Positions 45,194 through 55,695 of a DNA stretch of 64,000 nucleotides are shown one piece after another. The notes under the pieces are model-generated. The model worked only from the letters and a program-made list of their open reading frames with translations. It made no database searches and was not told where the DNA came from. The stretch is taken from positions 2,418,001 through 2,482,000 of the forward strand of contig CM022375.1 of assembly GCA_011800155.1 (NCBI GenBank), read 5' to 3'. Both the position numbers and the translations under genes were made by a program. This stretch comes from Flammulina velutipes (lineage: Eukaryota > Basidiomycota > Agaricomycetes > Agaricales > Physalacriaceae). Each line of letters begins with the position of its first letter. Positions within the stretch are counted from its first letter, which is position 1.

Positions 45194-46080
45194 TGTCATA
45201 TCAGCCATCTGATATCGACCACTTGAGCACCGAATATGTAAAGGACCTTGTCGTGGGTGAGCCTCTCCGAGGAGATCCCAGCGACTTCGGGAGCGTATCC
45301 AGAGTCTCCAAAAACACCGTTTACAAGTGGAACGACGAAATGAACAGGATCACTACCTACTCCGCAGAGGCTCTTGCTCTCCAAATCGTCGCAGAGCAGA
45401 CGACTATCCCTGTTCCGCTCGTTCGGCGGTTTACCTACGACCCGGAGATACATAGCAATGAACCAGCTATCGAGTACATTCCTGGCGAACAGCTTGGAAC
45501 CGTTTGGCCCAGGCTGTCTTGTTTCGGCCGCTTGCGCGTCGCTCTCACTATGTTCGGCAGCTGCGCCACATCCGTACTGATCGTTCTCACATCCCTGGTC
45601 CTCTCGCACGTCCGGGTGAGGGAGGCATGATCGGTTCTTCGCCCATGTACAAGGAACTGGTTAACGAAAGAGGCCCATTCGATTCATACGACGATTTCGC
45701 GCGCATTTTCAATGATGGGATCCCCATAGTGAAGGAAATGTGGGAGAAGAGAGGAACGGATACTTCAGGACTCTATGGGAAGATGGACGACTCGGAGCCA
45801 CTGGTGTTGACGCACCATGATCTCAATCCGCGGAATGGGGAGGATGGGAGGCTTTGGCTGATCGATTTTGAATGGTCGGGGCTTTATCCTCCGTGGGTGG
45901 AGTTTGATACAGGGAGAGAGAGCGAAGGAGCTGGTGGGATGGAGTGCGATGATTCCGCTGGTGTGTGGGTGGTATAGGGATCAGGACGAGTGGTCGAGCC
46001 GGTACTGTGGTCGCGTCCTGGGGATCTACCGGGACGATGAATATTTGGCGTGCTGGTTCGACCTCGTTGCTTTCTTATGT
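45194..46080 (+). pseudogene. APH-type phosphotransferase with two frameshifts
   Basis: Frame 1 (from 45194) gives MSYQPSDIDHLSTEY..., VYKWNDEMNRITTYSAEALA, IPVPLVRRFTYDPE and IEYIPGEQLGTVWPRLS. Between about 45,520 and 45,560 the homology moves to the next frame: YVRQLRHIR, GMIGSSPMYKELVNERGPF, LVLTHHDLNPRN (catalytic loop, HxDxxxxN) and LWLIDFEWSGLYPPWVEFDT. At the GA-repeat near 45,915 it moves again: ERAKELVGWSAMIPLVCGWY and SSRYCGRVLGIYRDDEY. Fungal APH-family proteins are small-molecule kinases of unclear substrate. Catalytic residues are preserved, so inactivation looks recent. Confidence 0.75.
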
Positions 46081-46096
46081 GTCGTGTCGTGGCGGG

Positions 46097-46262
46097 ATAT
46101 TGACTGTCACTTCCAATTTCCCTGGAGCACCAAGCGCGAGTCCCACTTCCAGATACCATATATCTCAGACGCAGACGGGGAATCCCTGGGTGTGGGTTGG
46201 AACGACACAAAGCGTACTCGTTCCAAGGAATATATTAGGCTGTTCGGGAGGGATTTTGTGTG
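46097..46262 (+). pseudogene. WCGW-family internal fragment
   Basis: The reading FQFPWSTKR..DADGESLGVGWNDTK..SKEYIRLFG corresponds to the middle of exon 2 (FQIPPEHQARVQLPDMGDED..LCVGWN..FKEYIE) of the gene at 43640. It lies directly behind the APH pseudogene. Exon 1, the WCGW box and exon 3 are missing. Confidence 0.65.
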
Positions 46263-47084
46263 AGCATGATTTTGGATGAGAAGATTAAACTTTGTTAGCT
46301 GTCTGTTTATTGCATGTTTAGGAAGGCTCATGTCTATGCGTAGGAATGACCTTCACGTTTCAAATCTATCACACATCGAAGCTGTTCGCTGCGATCGACT
46401 GCGTAGTCGCTCGTGATCGTCTCCTCGTTCAACATTGATGGGCTTCTCCAAGCCACTCATGATCAATCTCCCTCTGGATTCTGAGGCTTGCTTCTCTGTG
46501 GGCCATTAGGTTACCTGACTGACTACCCACCCGGGCTGTGATGATACGTAGGCCTTGCAATTGATTGGCAACAGTTTTCTGCATCATCCGGCCTGGCCAA
46601 GGAAGTTCCTGAACAACGCAAGACCGACGCTATCGACTGCAGATAACACGAGTAACTTAACGATGATCATTCGGACACGGTCATGGGCCCGGGTTGCTAT
46701 TGTATCCAGCAACGTTGAATGTACGAAATGGATGAGTGTACCACTCCGTACGTGCCACTCAGTTATGAGGACGAGGACGAGGACGGACCCAGCAAAATGT
46801 ACACCAGCCGGATATCACACGCTACTAGCTCTTTGGACGGGTAAATTAACCAATACGAAGATCGGATTGTGATGTATAGAAATCTCGAGGCTGCGCTGCG
46901 TGGTACGCAACTCATTGATTAGCGTCGTCAATATCGGCTGTTTCTCTACCTACTCGATACTACGAGTCGTGGGTGGTTACAAAAGAGGTATAAGTAGGAG
47001 GGACTATCATAGTTCTAATTATCACACAGCACCTCTCTTACTCCTCTTATCGTTCCTCCTATCCTCTCCACAATCCTCAGCATC
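46263..47084. other. intergenic
   Basis: No gene supported. GGTATAAG at about 46,990 is the likely core promoter of the secreted protein gene at 47085. Confidence 0.45.
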
Positions 47085-47616
47085 ATGCAATATTCCCGAA
47101 TCGTTGTAGTACTCATGACTCTTGCCTTGGGAGCACTGGCTGCTCCTGTCCTGAAACCTAGAGATGTAATTTCCCTCCTTACTTCCTTATGTCGACCTCA
47201 TTTCTCACACCACACAGAATTCGGCAAACTACGGGAACCCCTCGAAAGTGTGGTACAGAGGCGATGCGATGCGCCTGGATTACAAAACGAAGGACGAACA
47301 CGACGGAGCGTGCGTGAACTCCAGTAAATCTCTTCCGCTTTACGATAGCTTCCAAGAGCTGACATACATTCGCCATATAGCTACTTGCAATATCAAGTTC
47401 TCCACCGGTACAATCTTACGGAGTGACCTTGATTACGGTAATCCAGATCTTGTCATTTTTGAAGACGTTATGTACGTTTCTCTATTAGCACATGGTTATC
47501 TTCATATATTGACGGGACTCGACAGCAAACGTATCCGGCTCAACTACGGCAGCAAGGATAACTGGTGCGGTGAATATGAATGCCATATACTCCAGGAGCC
47601 TGTGCCCATTCCCTGA
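47085..47616 (+). CDS. small secreted protein, four cysteines
   Basis: Exons 47085-47165, 47218-47471 and 47526-47616 give 141 aa. The N-terminus MQYSRIVVVLMTLALGALAA is a clear signal peptide, followed by APVLKPRD, a possible pro-segment. The mature part has four cysteines (GACVNSS, IATCNIKF, NWCGEYEC), fitting two disulfides, and the phrase YDSFQELTYIRHIATCN. No family was recognised with confidence. Such proteins in Agaricomycetes are often secreted effectors or wall-associated proteins, but nothing here shows the role. Confidence 0.7.
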
Positions 47617-48873
47617 GCATATCTATTGTTATCGTTTACTTATTATATGGCCATATTTTAGATAGTAGTTTTTGGTTCTTTTTTATATCTTCCATGCGCC
47701 ACGGGTGGCTGTAATTCTTAAATACATACTTATTACATAAATAATTATGTAAATAACTTTGTCATTTCGTGTGTATTGCATCTTGTCTTCGTACGACGAC
47801 CTTCTCACGACAAGTAGACCCTTCTGCTATCGCTGACATGAAATGTGGATGGGCATAATGTGGCGTTATACCTTGAGAACGAAATGGTACGTTTCCTTGC
47901 GACATGTAGTTTCCTTCTAACTGAGGCTTGCAGAGGCATAGGTGCAGTCGTGCTGAATGCGTATCTTCGTTGGGAACAGCTCACGAAGGTCGCTCTTGGG
48001 CCGAATCGCTCTTGCGCGTCGTCCTTCTGGATCGCGTGACGAACGTCTTCAATTCCCTCTCCATCTCATCTTAGCAATACGCCATCTCCAACAGTAGCCC
48101 CATGCCTTGGCTAGCCCTTTGCCCACGACTCGTTAAGGCGACCCGCGACCAGTCTATCAGTTGTAATCGGGATATACTTATGTGTTCCCTCTGCCACTTC
48201 GGCGTGGTCGTCATGAGCTTGGACTTGGATGTACAGAGGCCAGGACTCCTATTACAAGTCCAGGAGATGGTCGAGACCTCTTAAAGACGATACGTTCATC
48301 CACTCATAACGCGGAGCAATGTTATCTGCTACTTCGCTTGGACCGTCTCATCAAGATTGTCTGTTTTCTCGAGATCGCAGTGCGTGAAATTACCTCTTGC
48401 ATACCAAAATAGGTTTGTTCCTTGCTTCTCTCAGTGAGATGGAGCTTCTAGCTGGCGGTAACTACACTCCTCAGCTCACATGCGCCACATTTGAATTTTT
48501 TCAGTATGATTTGTTTACATGGCCTCGTAAGCATGATATCTGTTACTCTCAAGTATTTTCTGTTCTGATATCTCATTTAACAGGTCCTTAATGCCGAAAG
48601 CGACGCGAGATGCGTTAATTCCCAGCGCGCACTCATTGTCCGGGGCACACGTTGGCTTACTCGATCGACACCGTTTTCTTTTGTTCGATTTCACACAATG
48701 ACATAGCTCGCGCGTGAGGTACGCAAAGGTATATAATTATGGGTTCCCATTACTCGCTTGCACTTATCGCCCCTCCCTAAGTTTATCTCGATTCCTGGAG
48801 ACAGAAAGCCCCAACATCTCCAAAGTGCGTCGATAATTCTTCTCTCCCTGCTGACCCCTGATTGTTGTTCAGT
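47617..48873. other. intergenic with a decayed repeat block
   Basis: From 47,763 to about 48,300 lies another relic of the block found at 34.9-35.5 kb: GCATCTTGTCTTCGTACGAC, a TGTGGCGT octamer at 47857, GTACGTTTCCTTGCGAC, and AGTTGTAATCGGGATATA shared with 35,395. The rest, up to the F-box gene, holds nothing recognised. Confidence 0.5.
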
Positions 48874-50412
48874 ATGTCGACTACTATCGCCACCCTTCCG
48901 ATCGAGGTTCTCATCGAAGTCTTTCAATCCTTTCTCAAAGTTGTTGTACCGTTCGACGACAGACCACGTTTCACTCTCGCGGCTGTCTGCCCCCATTGGA
49001 GGAAGGTCATGTTCGGGACACCCATACTCTGGCAAGACTTATACATCGACGCCGATTCCGTTGTCCCTCGCCCTCTAACCGCTTCCACTCCCGCCAATCC
49101 TGAAGAGATTTTCGTCCGTACGGTCACTGCATTTCGTTGTGCGGGAAAAATCCCACTCCACGTCCACATCGACCTTCCTGACAAACCCACTCCATCCTTT
49201 AACAAGAAACACACCAATATGCTCGCGCCTTTCTTAGGCCACGCAGCCTCCCACATTGCGACTCTCAAGATAACGGGCGAGGCTTGGGAGATGCACCTGA
49301 GCATTCTCCAAGGTCTTCTGAACCAGAAGATGCCTCTCCTGCGATCCTTCACCCACTGCGTCTGGTTCGCAGATGAACCCGTCTTCGGAATAAACGAGTT
49401 CGCGCATCCGCGTCGTCCATTGGTTCCCATCCTCCAATACCCCAACGGTGATGTCTTCACCGACTTGGAGACAGTCAACGAGTGGGGCCGTACGCTCTAC
49501 CCAAAGCTCGAACATATCGTTATCAACGGCGCTCCATACAACTTTCGGTTCCTCCCCACCACCGGTCTTAGAGAACTGGCATTATCCAACCAACCTTCTG
49601 GAGCGTGTCCCCATCCCGAGCATATCCGCAAGATGCTGTCCTTCAGCGCCGACACCCTTGAGGCGCTCATAATTCCCGGTTTCCTGCAATACGAGAAAGA
49701 AGACGATGATGTGATCCCTGTTCCACACCCCATCACCCTCCCCAATGTGAAAAAATTGTCTTTTGGTTACCAGGACCCTGTGGAAGTCGTCGATTTCCTT
49801 CCATGGATTCGCACTCCAGCGTTGAAGCGACTCGAGATCGCTGACACTGTCACGCCCTTCTTCCCGGATGTGCGAGCGGCTCTGCATCCTACGGACGCGA
49901 TGTTACTGGCACTGATGCGATATCTTCCCATCCCCCAGCTCCAACAACTCGAGGTCCAACACGTCGCGTTCAAAGATCAGATCGAGACCCCGCCGCTTGA
50001 CGACTTATTGCTCGCAGGGAAGATTTCTCCCCGTGATATGCCAGTGACGCTGCGCTTCCTCGCGGCGCTTACGTCTTTGCGGCACCTTGAGCTTTGGCTA
50101 GCTGACTCGCATGAGCGTATTCTGTCGTTGATCAACTACCCGAGGGCCCCGAATTTTGGGAGGGATGGGAAGGCGCTTCATGATGGTGCGAAGGAGGTTC
50201 CAGGGCGATACTTCGCGCATCTACCGGCGTTGGAATGCTTGGACGTGTATGCTGATGATAAGCCAGTGCACCAGTTCATTGTAGACCGAGCGCGTGCTAT
50301 TGTCCAGGATAGGCCGTTGCAGTTTGAGGTTTTCGGTACTGTGGAAGGTACACTTGAGGAGGTGTTGGAGTCTCTAACGGCTAGGCTGGCTGAGCGTGTT
50401 GATGATGAGTGA
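48874..50412 (+). CDS. F-box protein (distinct subfamily)
   Basis: Single exon from ATG 48874, 512 aa. The F-box lies at the very N-terminus: TLPIEVLIEVFQSFLK, then FTLAAVCPHWRKVMFGTPIL and WQDLYID. This is the common Agaricomycete layout of an N-terminal F-box and a long LRR-like region (TLKITGEAWEMHLSILQGLL, YPKLEHIVINGAP, ALKRLEIADTV, LRHLELWLADSHERIL). It does not align well with the other F-box genes of the window, so it belongs to another branch. Likely SCF adaptor; the partner is unknown. Confidence 0.85.
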   Translation: MSTTIATLPIEVLIEVFQSFLKVVVPFDDRPRFTLAAVCPHWRKVMFGTPILWQDLYIDADSVVPRPLTASTPANPEEIFVRTVTAFRCAGKIPLHVHIDLPDKPTPSFNKKHTNMLAPFLGHAASHIATLKITGEAWEMHLSILQGLLNQKMPLLRSFTHCVWFADEPVFGINEFAHPRRPLVPILQYPNGDVFTDLETVNEWGRTLYPKLEHIVINGAPYNFRFLPTTGLRELALSNQPSGACPHPEHIRKMLSFSADTLEALIIPGFLQYEKEDDDVIPVPHPITLPNVKKLSFGYQDPVEVVDFLPWIRTPALKRLEIADTVTPFFPDVRAALHPTDAMLLALMRYLPIPQLQQLEVQHVAFKDQIETPPLDDLLLAGKISPRDMPVTLRFLAALTSLRHLELWLADSHERILSLINYPRAPNFGRDGKALHDGAKEVPGRYFAHLPALECLDVYADDKPVHQFIVDRARAIVQDRPLQFEVFGTVEGTLEEVLESLTARLAERVDDE

Positions 50413-51182
50413 GGGATGTTGACGGGTAATGTTTTATGTTTACAGCTGCGCTATACCTATACCTTTTACGATCTCTCTCTCTATACATATATGCTACTAT
50501 CACACCTTTTACATTTCAACCCCTTTACTACGCCTTTATATGTATCCTCTATGTGTGAATTTGGGGGCGCAACTAGAACACGGTCATCTATACTTATAAA
50601 GGAGACGGACGTCACCTGGAAGACATCATTCCAGGTTGACTGTGAGCTCGCGCTCGTTGTATCATCTCTATCGTGCATCCAAGAGGAATGGAAATTACGT
50701 ACCCAGAGGTTCAAATTTCAAACTTCACACGATAGTATCTTCATCGTGGATCAGCACAACTGAAAGCATGACGATACCAACCACTAGCACTCCAATGAAG
50801 GAGACCGGCCAATATATGATTAAAGCGGCCCAGACCCCGATGTTGTGGAGGACGACACAACAGCATGGACTTGCCATCGCAACGGCGACTATCTCAACGA
50901 ACGAGCAACCGTCTCAACGACATCAATCCACCAATTACCAGCATTCCGGAATTTGCTTACTTGCTTCGACTCCAAGTATTTATGAGATCACATAGAAGGT
51001 AACTTGACGATCTGAAGGAGGTGCACCAAAAAGTGCGCTCTGAGCGCATAATGGGAGACATTAGGACTTATTTATAGTAGGTATCTCTCTGTATTCTCTC
51101 TTTAAAATACATTCCGTACCATAAGTGAGTTCCAGAACGTTTCCTCGCCGGGATTTTCATGCGAAACGGTTACGCCACGCTA
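50413..51182. other. intergenic with WCGW exon 3 relic
   Basis: At 50,993-51,060 the sequence AAGGTAACTTGACGATCTGA and GTGCACCAAAAAGTGCGCTC matches exon 3 of the genes at 31687 and 36082 (GNLDDLKEEHQKVRSER), with a shift and stops. This extends the family's footprint into the right part. No other gene is seen. Confidence 0.55.
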
Positions 51183-53195
51183 CCGATCATCAGGTGACCG
51201 TGGCGTTGTTTTCCGATGTTTGCCATGGCCAGGCTTTCTGACGCATTGCTTCTTACGCGTCTCTTCCCTTCTCAGTCACCTTCCTCGACGACCTCCAGTG
51301 GACGATAGCTCGGCCTGCAACGAAAATGCGTGTTCTATCTCTAAGACGTCGCGCGAGGCGTCTAATTGTGGAAGCAGGAGAGTAGAGAGCGGTACGTCCA
51401 TTCTGCGCATCTCTTACTTTTGTATTCTAATCAATGAATAGCGCTCTACTCTGGAGAACCATACGCTCACTTTTCGGCCCCATAAGTATATGCATCTGAA
51501 ACGAGGAAAAGCCTAGAGAATATCACTCTGGGTGCGCTATTTCCGCGACATTCCGGAATGCCGACAGGAAAGCGAGCCAGCTGAACGCAGATTTGCACGA
51601 ACACGTATCATCGTTCACCTTGGGTCTTCACGGCGCCGAGGCATGTACGTGTATACAGACGCCACTGCAAATTCTCCTCGTTGATACTCAAACCTTCGTC
51701 CGGCGATCTATATAGACCTCTGCACGATCACCTCGCAAGCCATATACAGCCATCGACAAGCTTCAGAATCTATAACTATAGCAGCATCAGCGCCGTTCTG
51801 TGTGATAGCAAAACTCCAGTACGTCGATCCATCCTATGCATCAGAGCAAATCTGACTCATTCTATAGCTGCATGGTGTCGCAGGCGCCCTGTGGCAATGG
51901 CGCCTGTAGTATCAGAATGTATCCCTAACGTATTCCGTTCGACACAATGGTTATCCCTTTCCAAACACATTCAAATGTGGACTGCGAGTGCTGAGAGGCA
52001 CTACGGGCGTCCCGCAACGTGCGCTAGTTCTGGAGATGGATATCTTTTACCATGCCTTCGCGTCCACGTCGGAAGCTGCAATGCGACCATTTGCATCTTA
52101 CAGGGAAGAACGTGAATGTAGCACTGGCGATACCAATCGAGGAGGTTAGCCTTCCTGCAACGAAAATGGCATATCACCTCCTGCATGTGTTCCACCGAGA
52201 AAGCCGACCATTCAAGGAGAAAGAAAGGTATAAAGGCAGCCACAGGGTGTGCTTATATCCTCACTTCTTCGTACTTCTCTTCTTCATTGTTTCGCACCTC
52301 TTCTTCCTCTGCACTTCTCGCCATGAAGCTGTTCGCTTTCGCCCTTTCTGCTCTCATTCCCGCTGCCGTTCTCGCGACATACACCATTCATCAGGTGAAT
52401 GTCGGTGCGAATGGCAAGTTGGAGTACGAACCCGACTACGTCAATGCCCACCCCGGCGATGTCGTTAGGTTCGACTTGTTAGTCTTCTCATATCTGACTA
52501 TCCGACTACCGCTGACACATTCATACTCTAGTTTCCCGAAGAACCACACTGTCACGCAGTCTTCGTTTGACAATCCTTGCGTCCCTCTTGCCGATGGTCT
52601 CAATTCTGGATTGTACGTTCATCTACCCACTTGCTCTTCTCGTCAACGTCTAACATTCCTATGTCATTAGTGTCCCCGTCGCCCCAGACGCCATTGGGAA
52701 GGTAGAACCCTACTTCGTTTTAGTCAAGGACTACTCGCCTCTCTGGTTCCACTGCCAGCAGCCTAACCCAGCTCCCGGACACTGCGTTAATGGTATGACC
52801 AGGCCATCTCTATCGAACGACAAAAGCTAACTTTCTTCAGGGATGGTCTTCGCTATCAACCCCCCGCCTGCCTTGCTTGCGAACTACAGAGCTTCGGCGA
52901 GGGTGGTGGCTGCTCGGGAGGTTGAGGACAGCGTCGGAGGTACTGTCTGGCGCGAGGGAGATAGGGATGTGATTCCTCCTCTCAGGCGTTAAGCCAACAA
53001 GGAAGATACTCCGGGGTCACTAAGGATAACAAACACGAAAACGGCTCTCCTTGGTAAATGGGATGGATCATCAGGAATTTGCATACATCTGCTTTTTTAC
53101 GGACTTTGTGGACTTTCTTTAGGCTTTAGGACTCGAATTTTATGATGTTTGTATGTTTTAACGGGCGCCGATTCTGAAACTGCGCCACTCGATTG
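51183..53195 (+). repeat. segmental duplication, copy 1
   Basis: Begins CCGATCATCAGGTGACCGTGG and matches 55,681-58,016 through an upstream non-coding part (AGGCATGTAC, TCCTCGTTGATA.TCAAACCTTCG), the cupredoxin gene and its 3' flank (CCGATTCTGA..GCGCCACTC). Confidence 0.75.
52323..52992 (+). CDS. secreted stellacyanin-like cupredoxin, copy 1
   Basis: Exons 52323-52477, 52532-52612, 52671-52792 and 52841-52992 give 169 aa. Signal peptide MKLFAFALSALIPAAVLA. Cupredoxin domain: HQVNVGANGKLEYEPDYVNA, HPGDVVRFDFFPKNHTVTQS (His ligand), LWFHCQQPNPAPGHC (Cys and His ligands) and NGMVFAINPP (Met ligand). All four type-1 copper ligands seem present. Such extracellular blue-copper-type proteins are common in Agaricomycetes; electron transfer or wall roles are proposed for the family. 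The tail ends VWREGDRDVIPPLRR, a single degenerate form of the unit amplified in copy 2. A TATAAAGG box lies at 52229. Confidence 0.85.
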
Positions 53196-53680
53196 ATGGG
53201 GCAAACGTCCAAGGACAACTTGGGTTTGTCTTCGGCTGTCGTGTTCACTGTTTTGCAGGCTTTTTGTGGAAGTGATCCTCCAGCGCAGTGTCTGAATGTC
53301 GCTACTTACGGCGCATCTACTCTGGGAAGGGATGGTAAAGTATTTACCGGAAGCAGAGCGTGCTGTAGTCAGCGCGTACGGCTTCCAAATCGTGATGCAG
53401 TCAAGCAGTCATGGTTCCAGATTCCTTGAATCGGGGTCACAATGCAAAGACGGACGAACCATGTGAATGGGTGATGCAGACATGGTTTGGATATAGCGAG
53501 ATAACAACAAAAGAGAGAGCGAGAGTAACGTGCATCGTGAGAGCAAAGAGAAACGTGCGGATGACAACGTGTCTGTCTAAAGATGGACGAGAATAAACTG
53601 TCGTTTCAGGGTACGAAGTGTATGCCATCTATGCTTCCAAAGGTCTGCCCTGTCCACGGTTGTTGAATTGCGTCGGAGGG

Positions 53681-55094
53681 TCAAAGAGGCTTCCTGTTCT
53701 GCCACAACGTGTCAGTATGGTTGTAATAGAAAGTAAGAGTGACATACTACTATTTACAGTGACATTGAAGCGCTTCATCATCCGGTCAATGATATCCTTG
53801 TCATCCGGGAGACATATTTCCCCCTTAGTCTTTACATTGAGTGATATGGAAGTAACAAGCGGAAAGGCTACGCACCTCCTTCAAGATCGAGGCAATTTCG
53901 CTGTCATGGACGGCGATGACAACTAGGGAAGGAAACTAAATATGGATGGTCAAAGAAGCCGTAGCACATCAGTATGTATCACATACACTCGATTGGATAC
54001 ACAAAGTGAGTGTTGTACATGGGTCATAAGGCTGAAAATGGTGTCAGACATCCATTCAACCAAAAGACCGCACGTTGGACGTCGACGTACCGGTGTCGCA
54101 CCACTAACAACAGGCCATGACTTAAGACGTCGTCGAAGGAAAGGGATAGAGTGAGAGCGCCAAAATCTCTCCCAGCCCGACCTCGGCGTGCGAAAGCCGT
54201 TGTACACCGATGACTCAATCCGGACATGGAAAGCGCGAATGGCCAAACACTGATTATGCCTTTCGAACTTTGCATCCTCTCCAACGACAGGTTCAGTACC
54301 GTACTGCAGAATATCACTCCCGTCGACGGGCGCTAGTTGTTCAAGAATGCGATGTTCTCCGTTCTCGTCAAAAACGGGAGGGAAAATCGTCCGATATACA
54401 TGCTCGGTGCCAGGTTTTCCAGATATAAAATTTCCAACGGCCCAGTATGGTGTTTTGTCGCAACCGGTGACGAGACATAGGTCGCCGTTCTCCATTTCGA
54501 GCATGCGGTCTGCGATAATGAAGCGGTACCATGACGTTGTGTTTGCGAGAACATAGCGAAGGAGTTTCTCGAGCCCAGATTCCGTGCATTTGTATGAGGA
54601 TGCGCCACAAGGAAGTGCAAAGTACGCGCCTCGTTTGGCCAGTGTTCTAAAGCGGAGAGTCTTCCATGGCGGAGTACTTTGAGAACATGTTATTTGAGTC
54701 AAAACGATCGAGTCAGTACCACTTACCTACTATTATCAGAGAGGACTTCAGATGTAAAAGGCTTTGTCGCATCGTCCGTGACTCCCCATACACTAGGCGC
54801 CTCAAATTTCGAAGGGTTATAGATGTAATCAACACCAGGTTCCAGATGGATAGGTTGAAAGCCTCCCGGTACACGATTTCGATTCCGGGGGTCGTCTGCA
54901 GCCTTGGTGACATTGACCCCAATGTATGTGAAGTTTCCATCGCGAAGCCGGTATACTAAGTCACCAATCTGGACACCTTCCTCTAGAAATGACGCGTACG
55001 ATGTGAAGCCACGTGGGGACGGACGTATGGTTGCCCATCCTTTGGCTGAGGGATAGAACATACGAGCAAATGGGCCTTGGTATTGGTGCTCCAT
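53681..55094 (-). CDS. six-exon protein of unknown Agaricomycete family (LVTGCDK)
   Basis: Exons 54727-55094, 54091-54676, 53987-54031, 53876-53935, 53758-53829 and 53681-53698 join with all phases consistent to 382 aa. Motifs in order: RMFYPSAKGWATIRPSPRGF, VQIGDLVYRLRDGNFTYIGV, YFALPCGASSYKC, TSWYRFIIADRMLEMENG, LCLVTGCDKTPYWAVGNF and the C-terminal LVVIAVHDSEIASILKE. I recognise this motif order from many hypothetical Agaricomycete proteins (WYEFVNG..LYLVTGCDK..VAIVHDDDW) of no known function. No signal peptide or membrane span. It lies between the two copies of the cupredoxin duplication and was not itself duplicated. Confidence 0.75.
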
Positions 55095-55410
55095 AACTTC
55101 CCCTTTGGAGAGACAAGGAACAGCGAAAACGGTGAGAGAACAAGAGCAGTACTGCCATCAATTGATTCACACGATGGTTTGGTTCAAGTTCGGCTCGACT
55201 GATTACATGATCAAGTAATACAGCCTGTCGACGAACGTACGTACATCTCGAAGCAACTTCGAAGCTTGAGCGTTCCAACCTTAGGAATGGTCCTGGAATA
55301 GGAATTCATTGATCTCTATCCAATGGATTCTATCTCGTAGTTAATCGTCGACTGCGTCCCCACCTCGTCTTCCCAACACCATCCCTGCACACTAATTCTC
55401 GTCATCCGTC

Positions 55411-55695
55411 ATGTCTGCTATCGACGAACACTACGCTCCCTGCTTGGGAACCATCCTCAAGGGACATTCCTTTGCGCGCCCTGGACTCTCATCGAAATAC
55501 TTCAAGACGGGTGCCCAGGCCGAGCTCTTTGACCTATGTTTCATCAATAGCGACGGACGTTCGGAGTATATCTACAGCACTTCTCGCCCCCGTAGCTCTC
55601 CAAGGAATCTCCGCAGATTGGGCCGATGTCTAACGCCTAAGGATCACGAAGCAGCCAACATGGTTCCACCAGGACGTTTTCCGATCATCAGGTGA
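55411..55695 (+). CDS. 94-aa protein truncated at a duplication breakpoint
   Basis: ATG 55411 gives MSAIDEHYAPCLGTILKG..FARPGLSSKYFKTGAQAELFDL and ends NMVPPGRFPIIR. The last four codons and the TGA lie within the duplicated segment starting at 55681, so the original 3' end was probably replaced when the segment inserted. Divergent to the gene at 55094. No family recognised. Confidence 0.4.
   Translation: MSAIDEHYAPCLGTILKGHSFARPGLSSKYFKTGAQAELFDLCFINSDGRSEYIYSTSRPRSSPRNLRRLGRCLTPKDHEAANMVPPGRFPIIR

Noticed and set aside
28196..46262. A mating-type locus
   Set aside because: No homeodomain, pheromone, pheromone receptor or MIP gene was recognised.
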